64,000 nt of DNA from Candidatus Gemmiger faecavium (lineage in GTDB: Bacteria > Bacillota > Clostridia > Oscillospirales > Ruminococcaceae), in assembly GCA_019114415.1 (NCBI GenBank), contig DXFO01000038.1:57366-121365 (forward strand), written 5' to 3'. The first letter of the stretch is position 1; every line of letters begins with the position of its first letter. Shown one piece after another: positions 44,736-54,708 of the stretch. The notes below the pieces were generated by a model. It did no database searches, was not told the DNA's origin, and saw nothing but the letters and a program-made list of their open reading frames with translations. The position numbers and the translations under genes were made by a program.

Positions 44736-44772
44736 GGACAGCCGCTTCCAATGCGTGCTGTCCTTTTCTTTT
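44736..44772 (+). terminator. Terminator after the glycosyltransferase gene
   Basis: GGACAGC, 14-nt loop, GCTGTCC, then TTTTCTTTT. The following 165 bases up to fhs contain an AT-rich TATATA-like -10 near 44888 but no clear riboswitch. Confidence 0.7.
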
Positions 44773-44936
44773 GCATTTTATGAATGCTCGGCATGTACTT
44801 TTGCTTTTGCTGCTGGCACCTAATTCTGTTCTTCATCATTCGGCCGCTGAAACACCTTGTATTTGGCCGGCATCTTTGCTAAACTTGTATATATAAGATT
44901 TGCGGCTCGCAAGATATATGGGAGGAACAAAAATCA

Positions 44937-46598
44937 ATGTTGTCTGATATTGAAATTGCCCAGGCTGCCAAAATGCAGCCCATCACCGAGATTGCCGACA
45001 AACTCGGTATCGATTCGGATTCCCTGATTCCTTACGGCAAATACAAAGCAAAAATCGACCATCATCTGATCCATTCCGACCGGAAAGACGGCCGCCTGAT
45101 CCTTGTTACTGCAATCAGCCCCACCCCTGCCGGCGAAGGCAAAACCACCACCAGTGTCGGTCTGGCCGACGCCATGAATTCCCTGGGCAAAAAGACCATG
45201 CTCTGCCTGCGCGAGCCCTCTCTCGGCCCCGTGTTCGGCATGAAAGGCGGCGCCGCAGGCGGCGGTTACGCACAGGTCGTTCCTATGGAGGACATCAACC
45301 TGCATTTTACCGGCGACATTCACGCCATCGGCGCAGCAAACAACCTGCTTGCTGCCATGATCGACAACTCCATCCAGCAGGGCAATTCTCTGGGCATTGA
45401 CCCCCGCCGCGTCACCTGGAAGCGCTGCATGGACATCAATGACCGTCAGCTCCGCTTTATCGTGGATGGTCTGGGCGGCAAAGTCAACGGCACTCCCCGC
45501 GAGGACGGTTTTGACATCACCGTTGCCAGCGAGATCATGGCCGTGTTCTGCCTTGCCACTGACCTGGAAGATTTGAAAGCGCGCCTTTCCCGCATCGTCT
45601 GTGCCTATACCTACGACGGCAAACCGGTTACCGCAGGTGATCTGGGTGCCGCCGGCGCACTGACCGCCCTTCTGAAAGATGCCATCGATCCCAACCTGGT
45701 TCAGACGCTGGAGAACAATCCCGCCATCATTCACGGTGGCCCCTTCGCCAACATTGCTCACGGCTGCAACAGCGTCATGGCCACCAAGCTGAGCCTTAAG
45801 CTGGCGGACTACGTTGTGACCGAAGCAGGGTTTGGTGCAGACCTCGGCGCAGAAAAGTTCCTCGACATTAAATGCCGTATGGCAGGTCTATCCCCCGACG
45901 CCGTCGTTCTGGTGGCCACCGTCCGCGCTTTGAAGCATCACGGCGGCTGCCCCCGCGCCGAGCTGAATACCCCCAATGCTGATTATGTCCGCAAGGGTAT
46001 TGCCAACCTGGCCCGTCATATCGACAACCTGAAAGATCAGTTTGGCCTGTCTGTCTGCGTTGCCGTGAATGCTTTCCCCACCGATACGGAGGAGGAAGTT
46101 GAGGTCATCCGCAGCCTTTGCGCCGAAAAACAGGTCCCCTGCGCCCTGTCCGAGGTATTTGCCAAGGGCGGTGCCGGTGGTGTGGAACTGGCCAAGACCG
46201 TCCTTTCCATCATGGAGCCGCGTCCTATCCAGTTCACCTACGATCTGGAGCAGAGTCTGGCCGACAAGGTCAAGGCCGTCGCCCAGAAGATCTATCGTGC
46301 CGACGATGTCCGCTTTGCTCCTGCCGCTCAGAAAGCCCTCGACGAGTTCACTGCTATGGGATACGGCAACTTGCCTGTCTGCATTGCCAAAACGCAGTAT
46401 TCGTTCAGCGATGATGCCTCTTTGCTGGCAGCTCCCGAACACTTCACCATGAACGTGCGTGAGGTCCGCCTCTCTGCTGGTGCCGGTTTTGTCGTAGTCA
46501 TCTGCGGCAACATCATGACAATGCCCGGTCTGCCTCGTCACCCGGCCGCAATGGACATCGATTGCGATGCCCAGGGACGCATTACCGGTCTGTTCTGA
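44937..46598 (+). CDS. fhs: Formate-tetrahydrofolate ligase
   Basis: A 553-residue enzyme making 10-formyl-THF from formate, THF and ATP, used for purines and one-carbon supply or acetogenic-type metabolism. Motifs: [20 protein letters not shown] (P-loop), [21 protein letters not shown], and [14 protein letters not shown]. Ribosome site GGGAGGAA. The protein is close to family length. It stands alone between two terminators; it complements metF/metH elsewhere in the window. Confidence 0.97.
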   Translation: MLSDIEIAQAAKMQPITEIADKLGIDSDSLIPYGKYKAKIDHHLIHSDRKDGRLILVTAISPTPAGEGKTTTSVGLADAMNSLGKKTMLCLREPSLGPVFGMKGGAAGGGYAQVVPMEDINLHFTGDIHAIGAANNLLAAMIDNSIQQGNSLGIDPRRVTWKRCMDINDRQLRFIVDGLGGKVNGTPREDGFDITVASEIMAVFCLATDLEDLKARLSRIVCAYTYDGKPVTAGDLGAAGALTALLKDAIDPNLVQTLENNPAIIHGGPFANIAHGCNSVMATKLSLKLADYVVTEAGFGADLGAEKFLDIKCRMAGLSPDAVVLVATVRALKHHGGCPRAELNTPNADYVRKGIANLARHIDNLKDQFGLSVCVAVNAFPTDTEEEVEVIRSLCAEKQVPCALSEVFAKGGAGGVELAKTVLSIMEPRPIQFTYDLEQSLADKVKAVAQKIYRADDVRFAPAAQKALDEFTAMGYGNLPVCIAKTQYSFSDDASLLAAPEHFTMNVREVRLSAGAGFVVVICGNIMTMPGLPRHPAAMDIDCDAQGRITGLF

Positions 46599-46623
46599 TT
46601 TTTCTTTCCCTCATACAAGATTT

Positions 46624-46713
46624 TCCCCGGCTGACCCGGCAGGTTGTTCCTGCTCTGGCAGCCGGGGCTTTTTGATACCAAAAACCGGCAGCCTTTTCGG
46701 GGCTGCCGGTTTT
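46624..46713. terminator. Two consecutive terminators between fhs and the next minus-strand gene
   Basis: First CCCCGGCTG...CAGCCGGGG-CTTTTT (46624-46673) for fhs. Then AAAACCGGCAGCC and complement around TTTTCGG (46681-46713), A/T-flanked on both sides, for the minus-strand gene. Confidence 0.85.
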
Positions 46714-46729
46714 AATCATATGTCCGTAT

Positions 46730-47314
46730 TCAGTTTTCTTCTTTACTTTCGGCCTGGTTCTCTGCCGAAGATGTATCCGCAGAAACTGCGCTTTCCTGGC
46801 TCGCCGTCTTTTGTTCCTTACGGAAACGCATCATAACCGGCTTCACATCCTCCGCCATTTGTCCGCCCGGAAGCGTTGCCCCGAACGAAGGCACAAAGCA
46901 GAACTTTCTGATTACAAAAATCAGACCGATGGATGCCACGCCCAAAAGGTTCTCAATGGCAGAGCCGTGACCCAAAATCATATTACGGGCAATGGCATAC
47001 AGCAAAACTTCCAGCGCACTGCCCGGGCTGTGCTTGGCCAGCATCTTGATAAACTCAATACCAATTACAAGGTTGAACGCATGCCCCAAAAACGTCTGAA
47101 ACGCCTCCGTGCTGGAACTGCTCCACAGGGTCAGCATTTCTTTTGCGACAGGAAGCGAGCTGATCAGCAGACCAAGCAGCACCAGGCAGGAAACCACAAC
47201 CTCCAAAAGGCTGGCAAGCTCCGCCACCTGATCCCGCAGCGCAAACTTGATGCGTTCTTCCTGGCGATGCAGCTGTGTTCTGGTAATACGCCGCTTTGTC
47301 CGGGTATCCTTCAT
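46730..47314 (-). CDS. Membrane protein, possibly PsiE-like
   Basis: A 194-residue protein with a basic N-terminus, about four membrane segments between residues 30 and 140 (VVSCLVLLGLLISSL, LGHAFNLVIGIEFIKML, LLYAIARNMILG, LLGVASIGLIFVIRKF) and a Ser/Glu-rich cytoplasmic tail. The topology and the LLYAIARNMIL segment recall phosphate-starvation-inducible PsiE proteins, but the match is weak. No obvious partner gene. GGGGGATAT precedes the ATG. Confidence 0.6.
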   Translation of the reverse strand: MKDTRTKRRITRTQLHRQEERIKFALRDQVAELASLLEVVVSCLVLLGLLISSLPVAKEMLTLWSSSSTEAFQTFLGHAFNLVIGIEFIKMLAKHSPGSALEVLLYAIARNMILGHGSAIENLLGVASIGLIFVIRKFCFVPSFGATLPGGQMAEDVKPVMMRFRKEQKTASQESAVSADTSSAENQAESKEEN

Positions 47315-47481
47315 TCATATATCCCCCGTTTGTTTTTTATATCCTTCTCCTCCGCAGCTTTTATCGCCGCTGAAAGGATCTTCATAGTATTTTTTATTAT
47401 ATCAGGAACACCTTGAATACAGCAAGATTTTTTTACATTTTCCGGCCGGATCAGACGGACTTATCCTTAACGCTGTACGCA

Positions 47482-47513
47482 AAAAGGAGCCGCTTAAAAA
47501 AGCGGCTCCTTTT
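47482..47513 (-). terminator. Terminator after the HPr-like gene
   Basis: Perfect 14-bp stem AAAAGGAGCCGCTT and complement with a 4-nt loop, flanked by A and T runs, 12 bases past the stop. Confidence 0.85.
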
Positions 47514-47524
47514 GCAGATTTTCC

Positions 47525-47746
47525 TTATTGCTCGATTGCTTTGACAACGCGGTTGAGATCATTTTCATCTTCGCAGACGATCTTGACCGGCTGACTGAAA
47601 TCCAAGCTCATCAGGCCAAGAATGCTCTTGGCATCGGCAATGCTGCCCTTAACGTCATGCACGCCGACTTCGTTATAACACTTGGCAGCGGCAGACACGA
47701 TCCCCTGGACTTCAGCAAAGTTGGAAACCTTGACTTGTCTTACCAT
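47525..47746 (-). CDS. HPr-like protein lacking the phosphorylatable histidine
   Basis: A 73-residue protein with the HPr fold. The region around the regulatory serine is intact (DAKSILGLMSLDF, corresponding to Ser46), and the C-terminal beta-alpha part (VKIVCEDENDLNRVVKAI) fits. The GLHARPA loop with His15 is absent: the N-terminal part reads VKVSNFAEVQGIVSAAAK and is about four residues shorter. It cannot carry phosphate from PTS enzyme I but could be a seryl-phosphorylated regulator comparable in idea to Crh. GGAGGG precedes the ATG. Confidence 0.82.
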   Translation of the reverse strand: MVRQVKVSNFAEVQGIVSAAAKCYNEVGVHDVKGSIADAKSILGLMSLDFSQPVKIVCEDENDLNRVVKAIEQ

Positions 47747-48123
47747 AATAAATTCCCTCCATTTTTCCCATGCGGAGCCTGCGCACAACACAATGCGCCA
47801 AACCCTCCGCATCATCATTATAGCATCATTATGGTCTTTCGTGAGACAAGACAAGCTTTCGCCGTCTCTTTTCCGCATTTTACACAATCCGGTTTCAACA
47901 TGCGCCCCATTTTCTTGTAAAAGCATCCGTTTTTATAGGGTTCTTTCCGATTTCACGTGCACGTTTTTGTCTTTTTGGACGTCATTTTTTGTATTATCGG
48001 ATCGCATTTCGTTTTAATCAGTACCCAAACCAGATGTAATCCGTAACTTTTTTAACATCCATAGAACCGATTGTTCAACAATGTTCCATATCCAGCCCAT
48101 GCATTCTCTGCGTTTGATGTACG
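47747..48123. other. Intergenic region upstream of the HPr-like gene
   Basis: Holds a minus-strand TATAAT at 47817-47822 (probable promoter of the HPr-like gene, -35 unclear). A small palindrome ATTGTTCAACAAT lies near 48072. No gene, RNA or terminator could be recognised in the AT-rich rest, although tex ends at its right edge. Confidence 0.45.
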
Positions 48124-50298
48124 TCAGGATTGTGCAATCCCCTTCATCGTCAGACCGATCCGCTTTTTCTTTACGTCAACGCTGATGACCTTGACCCGGA
48201 CCACATCGCCCACTTTCAGTACCTCCCGCGGATGCTTGATATAGCGGTCGGTGATCTGGGAAATATGTACCAGTCCATCCTGATGCACTCCGATATCCAC
48301 AAAGGCGCCAAAGTCGATGACATTGCGCACCGTGCCGGACAGTTCCATTCCCTCTTTCAGATCCTCCATCTGCATCACGTCACTGCGCAGCAGCGGCTTG
48401 GGCAGGCTGTCACGCACATCGCGGCCGGGCTTACGCAGTTCGGCCACAATATCCTTCAGGGTCGGTTCACCGATGCCAATTTTGGCGCAGAGATTAATTG
48501 CTCCCAGCGCGGATACTCTCTGTTCCAGATCGTTAAGCGCCGGGGTCCCGATGTCAGCCGTCCGGTATCCGCACTCTTCCAAAAGGGCGCGGGCCGCCGC
48601 ATAGCTTTCAGGATGGACCGCGGTTTCGTCCAATTTATTTTTGGCACCGGGCAGACGCAAAAAGCCTGCGCACTGCTCATACGCTTTGGGCCCCAGACCT
48701 TTTACCTTTTTCAGTTCCGCACGGCTTGCAAAGGCGCCTTCGCTTTCTCTGCGCGCAACAATGTTTTTGGCGACCGTTGCTGTAACGCCCGCGACCCGGC
48801 GCAAAAGCGGTGCAGATGCGGTATTCAGATCCACGCCCACCGAGTTTACGCAGTCTTCCACAACGCCATCCAGAGTCTCGTTCAGCCGTTTCTGCGGCAT
48901 ATCATGCTGATACTGCCCCACGCCAACCGCCTTGGGATCAATTTTGACCAGTTCGGACAGCGGGTCCTGCAAACGGCGGGCGATGGACACCGCGCTGCGC
49001 AGATTCACATCGAACTGCGGGAACTCTTCTGCCGCCAGTTTGGAAGCAGAATACACGCTGGCTCCGGCCTCGCTGACGACCATGTACTGCAAACGCAGAC
49101 CGTTGGACTGAGCCAGTTCCCGGATCACATCCGCGGCAAACTGTTCCGTTTCCCGCCCGGCCGTGCCGTTTCCGATGGCCAGAAGTTCCACCTTGTTTGC
49201 CAGGATCATCTTTTTAATAATGCCCTTGGCCTGCTCCACACGCTTGAATTCGGGAACGGGATAGACAACATTGGTGTCGAGCACCCGCCCGGTGGCATCC
49301 ACCACCGCGACTTTGCAGCCCATACGGTATCCCGGGTCCAAGCCCATCACGACTTTACCACGGATCGGCGGCTGCATCAGAAGCTGGCGCAGATTCTCAC
49401 CAAATACCTGGATGGCGCCCTCCGCGGCTTTGTCGGAAAGTTCTCCGCGAAGTTCCGTCTCCAGGCTGGGATGAATCAGACGCTTATAAGCATCCAGGGC
49501 CGCCGCTTCCACAATGGCAGCGCTTTCCCCGCCTTTACGGTGCACAAAAAGCTGCGCGGTGATGGCGGCGGCGCGTTCGCTTTCCACCTGAACGCTCACC
49601 TTCAAAAAGCCTTCCCGCTCTCCGCGGTCAAGGGCAAGCACCCGATGCCCCGGGATCTTGCCGATGGGCTCGGCGTAATCGTAATACTGGGCATAGACGC
49701 TGTCCTCGTCCTTTGCTTTGACGCTGCGCACCATGCCAAATGCACGATAGAACCGGCGCAGCTCTGCGCGGCAGCGTGCATCATCGGAGATCGTTTCCGC
49801 AAGAATGTCCTGTGCTCCGGCCAAAGCCGCGTCAGCATCCGGAACTTCCTCTCCAAGATACTGCTCCGCCAGAGCACGCGGGTCCACTGCTGCATCCTGT
49901 TTTAAGATGGCGTCCGCCAGGGGCTGCAGCCCGCGCGCCCGCGCAATGCTGGCACGGGTTTTGCGTTTGGGCTTATAGGGGCGGTAAATGTCCTCCACTT
50001 CCGCCAAAGTGCGGGCCTCGGCAAGGCTTTTCTGCAGTTCCGGGGTCATGGCGTCCTGCTCGGTAATGCTGCGGGTCACTTCTTCCTTGCGGGCATCCAG
50101 GCCGCGAAGATATTCCAGGCGTTCGCCCAGAGTACGCAGCACCTGGTCATCCATGGAGCCGGTCGCCTCTTTGCGGTAACGGGCAATAAACGGAATGGTA
50201 TTTCCCTCATCGATCAGCGCCACAGCGCCGGCCACATTGGCAGGCACCAGGCCAAGTTCCTGTGCAAGCTGTTCGATATGATCGTTTTTCTGTGTCAT
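48124..50298 (-). CDS. tex: Tex-family RNA-binding protein
   Basis: A 724-residue protein: N-terminal helical region (NTIPFIARYRKEATG), YqgF/RuvC-like domain (VMGLDPGYRMGCKVAVVD, AIGNGTAGRET), helix-hairpin-helix repeats (VNLNTAS-type GVDLNTASAPLLRRVAGV) and a C-terminal S1 domain (LKEGMELSGTVRNVIDFGAFVDIG). Tex proteins act in transcription and RNA metabolism; the mechanism is unsettled. The start overlaps the stop of the upstream yfhO-type gene, so the two are coupled. Confidence 0.95.
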   Translation of the reverse strand: MTQKNDHIEQLAQELGLVPANVAGAVALIDEGNTIPFIARYRKEATGSMDDQVLRTLGERLEYLRGLDARKEEVTRSITEQDAMTPELQKSLAEARTLAEVEDIYRPYKPKRKTRASIARARGLQPLADAILKQDAAVDPRALAEQYLGEEVPDADAALAGAQDILAETISDDARCRAELRRFYRAFGMVRSVKAKDEDSVYAQYYDYAEPIGKIPGHRVLALDRGEREGFLKVSVQVESERAAAITAQLFVHRKGGESAAIVEAAALDAYKRLIHPSLETELRGELSDKAAEGAIQVFGENLRQLLMQPPIRGKVVMGLDPGYRMGCKVAVVDATGRVLDTNVVYPVPEFKRVEQAKGIIKKMILANKVELLAIGNGTAGRETEQFAADVIRELAQSNGLRLQYMVVSEAGASVYSASKLAAEEFPQFDVNLRSAVSIARRLQDPLSELVKIDPKAVGVGQYQHDMPQKRLNETLDGVVEDCVNSVGVDLNTASAPLLRRVAGVTATVAKNIVARRESEGAFASRAELKKVKGLGPKAYEQCAGFLRLPGAKNKLDETAVHPESYAAARALLEECGYRTADIGTPALNDLEQRVSALGAINLCAKIGIGEPTLKDIVAELRKPGRDVRDSLPKPLLRSDVMQMEDLKEGMELSGTVRNVIDFGAFVDIGVHQDGLVHISQITDRYIKHPREVLKVGDVVRVKVISVDVKKKRIGLTMKGIAQS

Positions 50299-52784
50299 GT
50301 GTTCTCCTTCGGTTGTTCCATAATATTCTCCGAACCTTCTTCCTGCGGTTCGGATCGCAGAATCGGCTTTACTTTCTGTTCAAAAGCCTCCGCTTCGTCA
50401 AGCGGGAGTTCCTCCCAAAGAGACTCAGGGATCTCCGCCGGCTCCGGCGACAGGCGACGACGACGGTCCAGCAGAAACATCACCAGCAAATAAACAGCAT
50501 ACAGCACAATCCCCGTCAGAGACAGTTTGATACCGGTATCCAGTCCCGGCGTCTCATATACAAAGGAGATTTCCGCATGCCCGGCCGGGACGCGAATCGC
50601 CATAAGGCCGTTATCCACCTTTTCAATCTGGGTGCTCTGCCCATTTACGGTAGCCGTGAAGCCATCGTCGTATGGGACACTGAAAAATACCAGTGTGCTC
50701 TCCTCATAATTCGTCACAGCTTCAAACCCGTAGTCATTGGCCGTAAAGGAAGTCACTCCGGCCGCGCGGCGGGCATTGCAGTCCTGTACATAAGAATCGT
50801 AATCCAGCGTTTCCAGTTCCTCGTCGCTGATGGGCTTAAGAAGCTCGCCATATTTTTCGATCTGTTCTCCGGTCAGAAGAATCGCACGCATAAGGGCATT
50901 ACCTCGCTGCTCTTCCGCAATCCCTTCAAACTGATCCTGCGTCATATAGTACTCATAGGCAAAGCCCATGGGGACCCAGTTTTCGTTTTCGTAGATCTGG
51001 TAACTGGTTGTGGTCTCCGCCAGATTCCAGCCTTTCAGTGCCTCATCCTCCCAGGAGACCTGGTCGCTTTTGGGGACAAGGGTATAGCGAACACTCAAAA
51101 GCCCGCGCAGAGCATACAGTTCAAAATCCGGCTTGGAATTGACATCTCTGGTCACGCCAACCGTGGGATAGAATTCCAGAATGTGCGGCGCCACCGTAGA
51201 ATGGAAAAACTGGATACAGCTCTGATCCAGCCAGATGCCCATATTGTTATAGCAATTATAGGCATCCAACCGGTAAAAGGCATCATCCGGCAAGACCGCA
51301 TTGACCTCGTCCGCTTCCCGGTAGGTCTGCTGGACATATTCCGCGTCGTTGTACCACTGGGCATACTTGGCAATGGAAATATGGACGGTGCCGTACAAGA
51401 AACTGAACCCCAGCACGGCAGCCAGCAGGACCGGGAAATAATGCCTTGTATATCGAAAGAACCGCAAAATCAGCGCAAAGATCAACACGCCCAGTACGCT
51501 AATCCCGAAAATCGCCCAGAACCTTGCGGGATTATCCACAACGCCAAGGATAAAATTATCATCCTCATCCGCATTGGGAACCAGGGCAAATGCCACTGCC
51601 GATACCGTGAAAATCGCCACCAGCCGGTTTGCTCCCCAAAGGTTCGCCGTCTCATCCTGCAATGCCATGGCTGTTGCCCCGCAAAGCACGAGCAGCGGCA
51701 TATAATACCATCTGGCATAGTAGCTGGAATTCAATGCGTAAAACAGGCTGTTCAGCCCCGGCACCAGCGCACATACCAGGCATATCTTCATAATGATGGT
51801 GAACGGATGCCGGCGTCGTTTGCGGCAAAATGCCAGCCCTGCCGCAATGCCGACCACCGGCAGATAGGCCGACATACTGGTCCATTTTGTGATGCCGGCG
51901 TTGAACATATCGGTCAGGTACGGTGCGTCCGGCATGAGGAACATGCTGTACAAAATAGCAAGGTACTGCTGCGAATTGCCATAGACAAGGTATCCGTACC
52001 CCGTAAAGGGATCGATGGTTCTGGGATTTTGCAGCAGGGACAGAATCGTCGGAACAAGGAGCACGCTTCCGGCCATACAGCCGATGACGGTTTCCAGCGC
52101 CAGTGTCCCGAACCTTTTGATGGTGATGGGATAGCGCCGTGTTGCCCACATGCAGATAAAATAGAGCAGCAGAAAAACCGCCTGCCCCGCAAAGAAGAAA
52201 TAGTTGTTCAGCAGGCAGACTGCCACCCACGCCGGGAAACGTCCCTTTTTGCCGTCAATAGCAGTATCGTCCAAAGCGGCCAGCATGTACGGGAAAATGG
52301 CAGGCGCATCCAGAAAGAAATAGAAAAAGATGTTGTAGATATTGAATCCGCAGAAGGCATACAGGCATCCCGCCAACATCGCCATGCGCTGGTCCTTGGA
52401 CCAGCGCCGCAGCCACAGATAGGCTCCGCTCCCCGCAACGGCAAACTTCAGGCACATCATGGGTGCCATCAGCCAGGGCATCCAGCGGGAAGGCAGCAAA
52501 ATGGTCAGCCAGAAAAACGGGCTGCCCAAAGAGTAGTAGGAATACGCGTTGACAAAACCGCTGCCCAGATCCGTGGCCCAGCTGAACGTCCCGCCATCTT
52601 TTACAAACTGGTTGGTGTACTGATAAAAGGGGATCATCTGGTCGTTGAAATCCCCGGCGTAACGGAAGAAATCCCCCTGGCTTGCATCGATAATGCAATG
52701 GGGTAAAAACAAAGCCGCCGCAAGGCCGAGGCAGACGAAAAATGTGCGCCAATACCAGGATTTTTGCTTTTGGAGCGTTTGCAT
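50295..52784 (-). CDS. YfhO-family multispanning membrane protein
   Basis: An 829-residue protein with about twelve predicted membrane helices in the N-terminal 490 residues, an extracytoplasmic domain (about 510-750) and a final helix (about 765-785) before an acidic tail. Family motifs include GDFNDQMIPFYQYTNQFVKDGG and TDLGSGFVNAYSYYSLGSPF. YfhO proteins belong to the GT-C glycosyltransferase-like group; Bacillus YfhO is linked to lipoteichoic acid glycosylation. The ATG follows AGGAGG; an upstream extension is discarded. Coupled to tex by a 4-base overlap. Confidence 0.88.
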   Translation of the reverse strand: MQTLQKQKSWYWRTFFVCLGLAAALFLPHCIIDASQGDFFRYAGDFNDQMIPFYQYTNQFVKDGGTFSWATDLGSGFVNAYSYYSLGSPFFWLTILLPSRWMPWLMAPMMCLKFAVAGSGAYLWLRRWSKDQRMAMLAGCLYAFCGFNIYNIFFYFFLDAPAIFPYMLAALDDTAIDGKKGRFPAWVAVCLLNNYFFFAGQAVFLLLYFICMWATRRYPITIKRFGTLALETVIGCMAGSVLLVPTILSLLQNPRTIDPFTGYGYLVYGNSQQYLAILYSMFLMPDAPYLTDMFNAGITKWTSMSAYLPVVGIAAGLAFCRKRRRHPFTIIMKICLVCALVPGLNSLFYALNSSYYARWYYMPLLVLCGATAMALQDETANLWGANRLVAIFTVSAVAFALVPNADEDDNFILGVVDNPARFWAIFGISVLGVLIFALILRFFRYTRHYFPVLLAAVLGFSFLYGTVHISIAKYAQWYNDAEYVQQTYREADEVNAVLPDDAFYRLDAYNCYNNMGIWLDQSCIQFFHSTVAPHILEFYPTVGVTRDVNSKPDFELYALRGLLSVRYTLVPKSDQVSWEDEALKGWNLAETTTSYQIYENENWVPMGFAYEYYMTQDQFEGIAEEQRGNALMRAILLTGEQIEKYGELLKPISDEELETLDYDSYVQDCNARRAAGVTSFTANDYGFEAVTNYEESTLVFFSVPYDDGFTATVNGQSTQIEKVDNGLMAIRVPAGHAEISFVYETPGLDTGIKLSLTGIVLYAVYLLVMFLLDRRRRLSPEPAEIPESLWEELPLDEAEAFEQKVKPILRSEPQEEGSENIMEQPKENT

Positions 52785-52915
52785 CTTGGATTGCCTCCTC
52801 GTTCGTTTTCCCTGCCAAACGGCAAAAAGCTTTTTGTCAAACCCGGTTGTGTGGTATACTGAAACAAGTGAAACACCGCCGCGGGCCACGCAGCCCGGAA
52901 AGGATCGTATCGACG

Positions 52916-53518
52916 ATGAAAACATTTCCCTTTAATGCCTTGTTAGGCCGAATGAAATACATCACTCGCTGGAGCCTGATGCACAACAGCCGCCCCGAAA
53001 GCCTGAGCGAACATACCGCCGACACCGCACTGATTGCCCATATGCTGTGCCGCATTGCTCAGCACTGTACTCACACCGGCAGCGGCATCCGGCCGGATAC
53101 GGTAGCCACAGCAGCATTATACCATGACGCGCCCGAAATTTTAACCGGAGATATGCCGACGCCTGTAAAATATAAAAACGATGCCCTGCGCACCGCCTAC
53201 AAGGCAGTGGAGGCGGAAAGCGCCCATGCCATGGCCGGCTTGCTGCCGGAGGAAATCTCTGCCGAGACCGAGCTCTACCTGACCGGCGCGATCCTGACGG
53301 ATGCCGAGCGAAAACTCCTCAAAGCTGCAGACCGGTTGTCCGCGCTCATCAAATGTATTGAGGAATGTCAGAGCGGCAACCGTGAGTTTGAGGCAGCCCG
53401 CCGCCAGCAGGAAGCCGCCTTGCATGAAATGAACTGTCCCGAGGCAGAGTATTTTATGGAGCACATGCTTCCCTGCTATACCCAGAACCTGGACGAGCTG
53501 ACACGCGGGCGTTTTTAA
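52916..53518 (+). CDS. HD-domain phosphohydrolase, YfbR-like
   Basis: A 200-residue HD-domain protein similar to the 5'-deoxynucleotidase YfbR. Metal motifs are SEHTADTALIAHML, then YHDAPEILTGDMPTPVKY and the distal Asp in KAADRLSALIKCIEE. YfbR dephosphorylates deoxynucleoside monophosphates. A TATACT at 52855-52860 is a likely -10 element and the leader is short. It diverges from yfhO and converges with dusB with only 18 bases between stops. Confidence 0.88.
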   Translation: MKTFPFNALLGRMKYITRWSLMHNSRPESLSEHTADTALIAHMLCRIAQHCTHTGSGIRPDTVATAALYHDAPEILTGDMPTPVKYKNDALRTAYKAVEAESAHAMAGLLPEEISAETELYLTGAILTDAERKLLKAADRLSALIKCIEECQSGNREFEAARRQQEAALHEMNCPEAEYFMEHMLPCYTQNLDELTRGRF

Positions 53519-53536
53519 GCGGTCATTTTCTCGCAA

Positions 53537-54517
53537 TCAGTCCTGTGCACGATAAACGGCCTCGATCAGGCGGTCCACATCCTCAAAATGGCTCAGTGTC
53601 GCACAGGCTCTGCGAAGCGCCGCAGCGCCGCGCAACCCGCGCATATAATGGATAGCCTGGCTGCGGGCCTGCGCCATGGCAGTCCACTCCCCTTTGCGCT
53701 CACACATATCGTAGATCTGCTCACGCAGCGTCTGCATTTTCTGCCGCAAGGTGGGTTTGGGTGGAGCAACTTCTCCCAGCAGTGCGGCCCGTATTTCTCC
53801 AAACAGCCAGGGATCGCCCAGCGCTCCGCGGCCTACCATCACGCCGTCACAGCCCGTCTGTTCGATCATATTCAGAGCATCCTCCGCCGAGGTGATGTCT
53901 CCGTTGCCCAGCACCGGAATGCTGACCGCCTGCTTGACTGCCCGGATCACTCCGGGGTCAATCGGCGGAATATACATCTGCTCCCTGGTGCGGGCATGTA
54001 CAGTCACCAGCGCGGCACCATTGGCCTCGCACTGCTTCGCCACTTCCACGGCAGTCAGGTGCTCCTCATCCCAGCCAGCGCGCATTTTGACTGTGACCGG
54101 CGTTCCTTCCGCAGCTTCCACCGCCGCATGGACCATCCGGCCGCACAGTTCCGGGGTCAGCATCAGTTTGCTGCCTGCGCCACCGCCTGTGATCTTGGGA
54201 GCCGGGCATCCCATATTGATATCGATGATATCAAACGTCACGCCTTTTTCCCGGATGATGCGCACAGCCTCCCCCAGGGTCTCCGGCTCTGCGCCGAACA
54301 GCTGTACCGCATAAATGCCGTGGGGGTCTTTGTCCCGCAAAAGCCCCACACTTTTCTGATCCCCATAGGTAATTGCCTTTGCGCTGGCCATTTCGCTCAC
54401 CGTGTAGGCTGCGCCGTGATCCGCCATCAGATGCCGGCAGGATGCATCGGTGAATCCTGCCATGGGGGCAAACACTGCTCCTGTCGGGATTTCCAGGCTG
54501 CCAATGCGTATCGTCAT
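53537..54517 (-). CDS. dusB: tRNA-dihydrouridine synthase
   Basis: A 326-residue FMN TIM barrel reducing uridines in the tRNA D-loop. Motifs: VFAPMAGFTDASCRHL, DINMGCPAPKITGGGAGS (catalytic Cys), VTVHARTREQMY and GNGDITSAEDA. The start follows GGAGAG. It stands as a single gene; polA is divergent at 190 bp. Confidence 0.95.
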   Translation of the reverse strand: MTIRIGSLEIPTGAVFAPMAGFTDASCRHLMADHGAAYTVSEMASAKAITYGDQKSVGLLRDKDPHGIYAVQLFGAEPETLGEAVRIIREKGVTFDIIDINMGCPAPKITGGGAGSKLMLTPELCGRMVHAAVEAAEGTPVTVKMRAGWDEEHLTAVEVAKQCEANGAALVTVHARTREQMYIPPIDPGVIRAVKQAVSIPVLGNGDITSAEDALNMIEQTGCDGVMVGRGALGDPWLFGEIRAALLGEVAPPKPTLRQKMQTLREQIYDMCERKGEWTAMAQARSQAIHYMRGLRGAAALRRACATLSHFEDVDRLIEAVYRAQD

Positions 54518-54708
54518 CCGGTTTTCTCTCCGTTTCCTGTGATATGATTCAAAACCATTTTATTGTACCACAATACGCACACCGTGACAATTTGTGGTAT
54601 ACTGAAAAAGTATCTTTATCTTTGTTTTTACAACTGCATTTCTATCGGCATATTCCATAAATGCTTTTGTACCGCGTGTACACTAGACGATCAGGAGGAC
54701 ACCATACT

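Noticed and set aside
44773..44936. Possible riboswitch (THF or similar) upstream of fhs
   Set aside because: No conserved core sequence or long-range pairing could be found; only an AT-rich promoter-like stretch is visible.
48130..52706. Long plus-strand frames opposite tex and the yfhO-type gene
   Set aside because: Both underlie strong minus-strand genes with ribosome sites and family motifs; the antisense translations show none.
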